From the NCBI GenBank assembly GCA_003024985.2, contig PXIH01S0049410.1: a stretch of 10,685 nucleotides of DNA; one strand, 5' to 3'. Below the pieces are notes generated by a model, which was not told where the DNA came from, made no database searches, and saw only the letters and a program-made list of their open reading frames with translations. The DNA comes from Euperipatoides rowelli (taxonomy: Eukaryota; Onychophora; Udeonychophora; Euonychophora; Peripatopsidae). The position numbers and the translations under genes are program-made. Positions 7,364 through 10,685 of the stretch are shown one piece after another; within the stretch, counting starts at the first letter, position 1; each line of letters opens with the position of its first letter.

Positions 7364-7385
7364 TTGGTGGGCAGATAACGGAATC
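7364..7385 (-). repeat. Right terminal inverted repeat of the MITE
   Basis: This 22-base arm is perfectly complementary to 7145-7166. It begins TTGGTGG and ends CGGAATC. Confidence 0.9.
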
Positions 7386-8239
7386 GCCACTACTTGAAAT
7401 GGAATTTGGATCTTTTTTCTTTCTTTGAATATAAAATTATGTAATGCCAAGTTTGGATTCTGTAGTCCTTTTGTTTTAGAGTTTTTAGAATAATGACAAA
7501 TTTCAAATATATATTAACTGAAGGGAGCAAAAGATAAATATATGGCTAAAATAACTTTTAAAAATGTATCTTAGGCTGTTTGTGGAATAATTGGAACTCT
7601 GGAATTTGCTATTCAGTTGGCCAAAATCTTCAGAGCTCCTTTACCCAAAAACTCATCCCCAGGGCAGGGGAGTCTTAGGAAGTGCAAAGTATTGTCAGTC
7701 ATATCTACTTTAGCGGGGCTTTCAAGAATATCAAATATCAATGTACCAGGATGAGTGGTTGAGGATGAGTAACAAACCTTACCAATATACAGACATTTTT
7801 ACTCTTTTATTAATAGATTAAAATTCTATAAACATCTCATCTATCATTTACATAAGGCGTTCATTGGAAAGATTTATCTATATTACTAAAATATTAGAAT
7901 TATGATTTGCTAGTATGTGGAAATAATGGTTTATATCATGTAGGATCATGCTTAAGGTAGGGCTTATAAATTATACCCCAATGAGCCAGCAGGCATATCT
8001 TTGTAATCAAAAGTACTGAATTCTTCAGTCATATTTTCTTACTTTAAAATATTAAAAATATTGGTTTTAAATGTACAATATGATCCAGTGCCATAAGGTT
8101 CCTGTATGCTACTTTGTGAAGAAGGCAACGGACTTTATTTTCCTGTCCCTGTATATGTTGGAATACTGAAATGTCGTTTCAAAATGGCAGACAATTTTAT
8201 CTCATATGGTTATTTGCTTTTATCTAAGTTAATTTTTAT

Positions 8240-8531
8240 CCAATTTTTTTTTTTTTAAATATTTTCTTATGTTCTTTATTTTTTTTTATTACTTTTTTTA
8301 TGTATAGACTATGTGATGGTTTTTGTGTAAACACAAAAAAAACTGAAAAATTTAGTGACTTTTTGTCTCCTTGTATCTTGGTTCATTTTGATCCAATTTG
8401 AATGATCTTTGGTTTAAATGACCGTTAACATTTTTTTTTTCTTAATTTTAATTATTACAACTTTTTATGTAGGTTATATCTAAGGATTTACCAGTAAAAC
8501 ACAATTTTTTTTTTTATTGTTTTTTTTTTTT
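8240..8531. repeat. T-rich low-complexity tract
   Basis: Repeated homopolymeric T runs (for example at 8244-8255, 8279-8287, 8431-8440 and 8520-8532) are separated by short mixed sequence. This may be simple low-complexity DNA or decayed poly(A) tails of minus-strand retroposons; nothing in it decides. Confidence 0.7.
8320..8339. repeat. Short perfect hairpin
   Basis: TTTTTGTGT (8320-8328) and ACACAAAAA (8331-8339) are perfect nine-base arms separated by two bases. They lie inside the T-rich tract and have no known role. Confidence 0.6.
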
Positions 8532-8642
8532 TAATAAGTCTTACCCCATTAAACATACTTTATTTATATATAAAAAAAAAGAAATATCACACATCAATAA
8601 GATAAAAAATAAAAATACCAAAGCCATTTAACCAATCTGCTC

Positions 8643-9028
8643 CAAATTTGGCATACTTACTCTCTAGGACCCAGCAGGTAACATAGGCTATAATTAAGCT
8701 GTCACACCACCCTTTGACCTATGGACCCCCCACCCCTCCCCAGGAGCAATTCCTAAATCCTTGGACCGATCAGGATCAAATTTGGCATACTTACTCTCTA
8801 GGACCCAGCAGGTAACATAGGCTATAATTAAGCTGTCACACCACCCTTTGACCTATGGACCCCCCACCCCTCCCCAGGAGCAATTCCTAAATCCTTGGAC
8901 CGATCAGGATCAAATTTGGCATACTTACTCTCTAGAACCTAATGGAAAATATAAGCTATCATTACATGGGTCAACCCCCCCCTACTCTTTCCTCCCCATG
9001 GGCAATATTGGGGTCTTTCTGCTAGTTA
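8643..9028 (+). repeat. Tandem array of a 134-bp unit
   Basis: The word CAAATTTGGCATACTTACTC starts at 8643, 8777 and 8911, giving an exact 134-base period. Unit 1 (8643-8776) and unit 2 (8777-8910) read as identical throughout. Unit 3 matches for its first ~26 bases and then continues as a clearly diverged copy to about 9028: the same order of TAAGCT-like, GGGTCAA/CCCCCC and CCTCCCC blocks, with substitutions and indels. The ~12 bases before 8643 resemble a diverged unit end (ACCAATCTG versus ACCGATCAGG). The unit is much richer in G+C than its surroundings. It resembles repeats I associate loosely with mollusc genomes, but I cannot name a family. A plus-strand open frame over 8848-9051 simply crosses the array and is not a gene. 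Confidence 0.92.
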
Positions 9029-9049
9029 TAAATAAAAAATATTTGATTT

Positions 9050-9699
9050 AAACAAATAAGATATCAGAGACATGTAAGGAAAGCATTTTGATCAATTTGA
9101 TTGTCTTCACTGCTACATATCTAATAAGTGCCAAAAATATGAACTATTTGTTATTGTACAAATTAATGAAAATAATTAAAAATCAGATATAAATGGTAAT
9201 AATTAAAATTAAAGAGCATAAAAAAGTTGTATGCGATGAAAATATTTTTTTTAAATATTTGTAGATTTTATTTGTTTTCAAATATAAAATTCTGGTTTAT
9301 TAAAATTATTGATTTTCTATCCTTTTCATCTTCATTAAATCAATTGTTTATTTTTATTAGTTTATATCATAAATTGGGTTTTATTAGGATGGGTTATATA
9401 TTTTGTTGTTGTTTGTTTTGTTTAGAAAAATATAATTTTTTTTTTTAATTTGTTATGGAAGTTAAGATATTTGAAAGTTTGTCCAGGATTTCATACTTAT
9501 TCCTTATAATTTCTGTTTTGCCAAATTAATAGACTTGTTTTCTGGGATTTGAATATTCTAATTTTGTTTTATTAGTGTCAAATTGGTGACTTGTAGTTCA
9601 AGGATATTCATAATGTCTTTTCCTCATTATTACAAATCATTAAAAACCTATTGTAGATTGCAGTAAACAGTGTGTGGCAAAATCATAAAGGTTTTTGTT
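9050..9699. other. AT-rich non-coding stretch, no gene seen
   Basis: This is very AT-rich sequence with T and A runs. A plus-strand open frame at 9227-9448 encodes almost only Phe, Leu, Ile, Tyr, Asn and Ser, as expected from random AT-rich DNA, and shows no motif. I see nothing else here. Confidence 0.55.
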
Positions 9700-9721
9700 T
9701 TAATAGATGCATGCTGGGTAA
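9700..9721 (+). repeat. Second locus of the GCATGCTGGGTAA motif
   Basis: Twenty-two bases beginning TTAATAGATGC are identical to 4808-4829. Looser similarity continues upstream (AAAGGTTTTTGTTTT here versus AAAGCTTTTATTGTTTCT there). The two loci are therefore copies of the same dispersed sequence in the same orientation, not independent short matches. Downstream sequence does not match beyond CAA. Confidence 0.8.
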
Positions 9722-9967
9722 CAATAATGGTGCTGCAATCATCAGAATCCAATATCCAACTTTGGTGATTTTCCAGCAGTAGGGTGCAACACCAGAAGGA
9801 ATTAATTGTTCACTATTTCTTTACTACCACATTTCCTGACAGATAAATAGGCCAGTTATCATAATCAGCAAATGTAACTCAAGCTAGACATTATCCTTGA
9901 GGTTAAGTCTACAATAAAGTCAATTCAGCACATGCCTGATGATGTGATAATGAAAACAAAGATGGCG
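9722..9967. other. Non-coding segment between the dispersed motif and the hairpin
   Basis: This segment is less AT-biased than its flanks. No coding sequence is seen. It ends in AAAGATGGCGATGG, which contains the AAGATGGCG word typical of YY1-type sites, directly before the hairpin at 9968. Confidence 0.4.
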
Positions 9968-9995
9968 ATGGTGTAACAAGTCTTTGTTACACCAT
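9968..9995. repeat. Strong 12-bp perfect hairpin
   Basis: ATGGTGTAACAA (9968-9979) pairs perfectly with TTGTTACACCAT (9984-9995) around the four-base loop GTCT. A second possible partner for the right arm exists: AACAAAG (9955-9961) with CTTTGTT (9982-9988). It is not followed by a U tract, and a bacterial-type terminator would make no sense here. It could be a palindromic repeat terminus or a cruciform-prone site. Confidence 0.8.
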
Positions 9996-10685
9996 ATGCC
10001 TATTTATATTATTTTGTAAATATTTCCTTTACATTTGTGAATTTATTATTTTTAAACTATTATTTAAATATGTTTAATGACTTCTGACAAGATTTTCAAA
10101 GCCTTTGTCAAGTATGTGGGAAGCAGTTTTAACTCTTCGTTTTCGCTACTACGAAGCGATGGATGTTTGGCGGCTTTTTTTTCATACAGTGGTCATCATT
10201 GTTTCTTAGACGGAAAGAGACGTATATTTCTGTTTTGAGGATACATATTTACATTTATTTTATTTGAGCAGAATTTTATAAGGAGATCATAATTCTCTCT
10301 CAAACTTATTTCTTTTATTTATTTATTTGTTGTTCTGGATTGTTTGGGGATGTACTGGATTAAGCCTTCGAAAACAAACAGTATTATTTATCATTATCTT
10401 CACGTGGATTGTAGTTATATTTTCACTTATAAATTATATATTTTCAGATTTGAAACTAATTTTTAGTTGGATCAATTACTCTTATACTTGGTGATAACAG
10501 TTGTAAAAATCATTAACTTCTACTCCATGCACGATTTTATTAAACAGTTTTCAAGCTTTATTTTTTCATGATTTCATTCAGGCGCAATCTTGGTTTCCTA
10601 ATTCCATCATTCTGGAGTTGACTTTTGTTGTGTAAATAATACTATCATTTTTATTTCACTTTTATCAATCATTCTTAATTTGGAA
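9996..10685. other. Non-coding right flank with a CpG-dense patch
   Basis: No gene is recognisable up to the window edge. Between 10138 and 10222 there are seven CpG dinucleotides in 85 bases, including CTTCG/CGAAG arms at 10135-10139 and 10152-10156. The rest of the segment is nearly CpG-free. The patch could be an unmethylated regulatory site or a fragment of a transposon; no TATA or initiator arrangement is convincing. Confidence 0.45.

Larger units (their letters stand above)
7145..7385. mobile_element. MITE-like non-autonomous DNA transposon with 22-bp TIRs
   Basis: Bases 7145-7166 (GATTCCGTTATCTGCC...) are the exact reverse complement of 7364-7385 (...GGCAGATAACGGAATC), 22 of 22 bases. 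They enclose a 241-bp unit with no coding capacity. That size and structure fit a miniature inverted-repeat transposable element, mobilised in trans by a transposase encoded elsewhere. No convincing target-site duplication is visible next to the termini (left ...ATCA, right GCCACT...), so the superfamily cannot be assigned and the true ends may extend a few bases further. The interior carries a run resembling degenerate telomere repeat (7263-7291). The perfect termini suggest a relatively young or conserved copy. A simple foldback element is the alternative. Confidence 0.8.
7386..8642. other. Non-coding stretch ending in a T-rich tract
   Basis: No coding sequence or RNA gene is recognisable. 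A small GC patch (CCCCAGGGCAGGGG) lies near 7658-7671, and the nine-base word AGGATGAGT is repeated at 7748 and 7762. The second half, from about 8240 to 8531, is strongly T-rich with runs of up to 13 T. It includes a hairpin at 8320-8339. Confidence 0.55.

Noticed and set aside
8643-9028. CRISPR array
   Set aside because: The 134-bp units are directly contiguous with no variable spacers, and the sequence is from an animal genome.
8848-9051. Plus-strand 67-codon open frame over the tandem array
   Set aside because: It simply reads through the second and third 134-bp repeat units; the other units have no equivalent conserved frame.
9227-9448. Plus-strand 73-codon frame rich in Phe, Ile and Leu resembling a membrane protein
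   Set aside because: The composition is what AT-rich, T-biased DNA encodes by chance. There is no start context, motif or charged loop pattern.
9936-9957. Possible hammerhead ribozyme: CTGATGA then GAAAAC
   Set aside because: The nine bases between them cannot form stem II. A stem III with CTTTGT is possible, but stem I does not pair.
7202-10153. CGTAGTAGCG (7202-7211) and its complement at 10144-10153 as ends of one larger element
   Set aside because: Only ten bases match, and the first copy lies inside a well-bounded MITE; there is no flanking similarity.

Overview
The window is strongly AT-rich animal (metazoan) nuclear DNA. It has no intact gene, no bacterial-style gene organisation, no rRNA or tRNA gene and no CRISPR array. 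Everything I can identify is repetitive or mobile DNA set in non-coding sequence. The signs of an animal genome are a copia-type retrotransposon carcass, a poly(A)-tailed retroposed segment with a target-site duplication, a short non-autonomous DNA transposon with terminal inverted repeats, a run resembling degenerate TTAGGG telomere repeat, and a near-consensus CTCF-type site. An invertebrate, perhaps a mollusc or arthropod, seems likeliest, but that is a weak inference. A single N at position 7140 marks draft-quality assembly.

Layout. Positions ~50-2602 hold a decayed plus-strand Ty1/copia element. Its gag, protease, GAG-pre-integrase, integrase and reverse transcriptase remnants lie in canonical copia order, but are broken by many stops and frame changes. 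The RNase H domain and both LTRs are missing. Positions 2603-5874 are AT-rich non-coding DNA with a 21-bp tandem duplication (4810-4851), an AT hairpin (4996-5030) and a CTCF-like motif (5124-5139). Positions 5875-6263 contain a ~373-bp minus-strand retroposon-like insert with an A tail and 8-bp flanking repeats. Positions 7145-7385 are a 241-bp MITE-like element with perfect 22-bp inverted termini. Positions 8240-8531 are T-rich. Positions 8643-~9028 are a tandem array of a 134-bp unit whose first two copies are identical. The 21-bp motif of 4810 recurs at 9700-9721. A strong hairpin sits at 9968-9995, and a CpG-dense patch at 10138-10222.

How it fits together. No genes act together here. 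The window reads as intergenic or intronic DNA built from repeat insertions of different ages. The copia copy is old: catalytic codons are mutated in both integrase and reverse transcriptase, and a stop replaces the Tyr of the YVDD box. The MITE termini and the central tandem units are unmutated relative to each other, so they look younger. I found no convincing new coding system. The most useful leads are the unnamed repeat families: the retroposon at 5883-6255, the MITE, the 134-bp array and the dispersed 21-bp motif.
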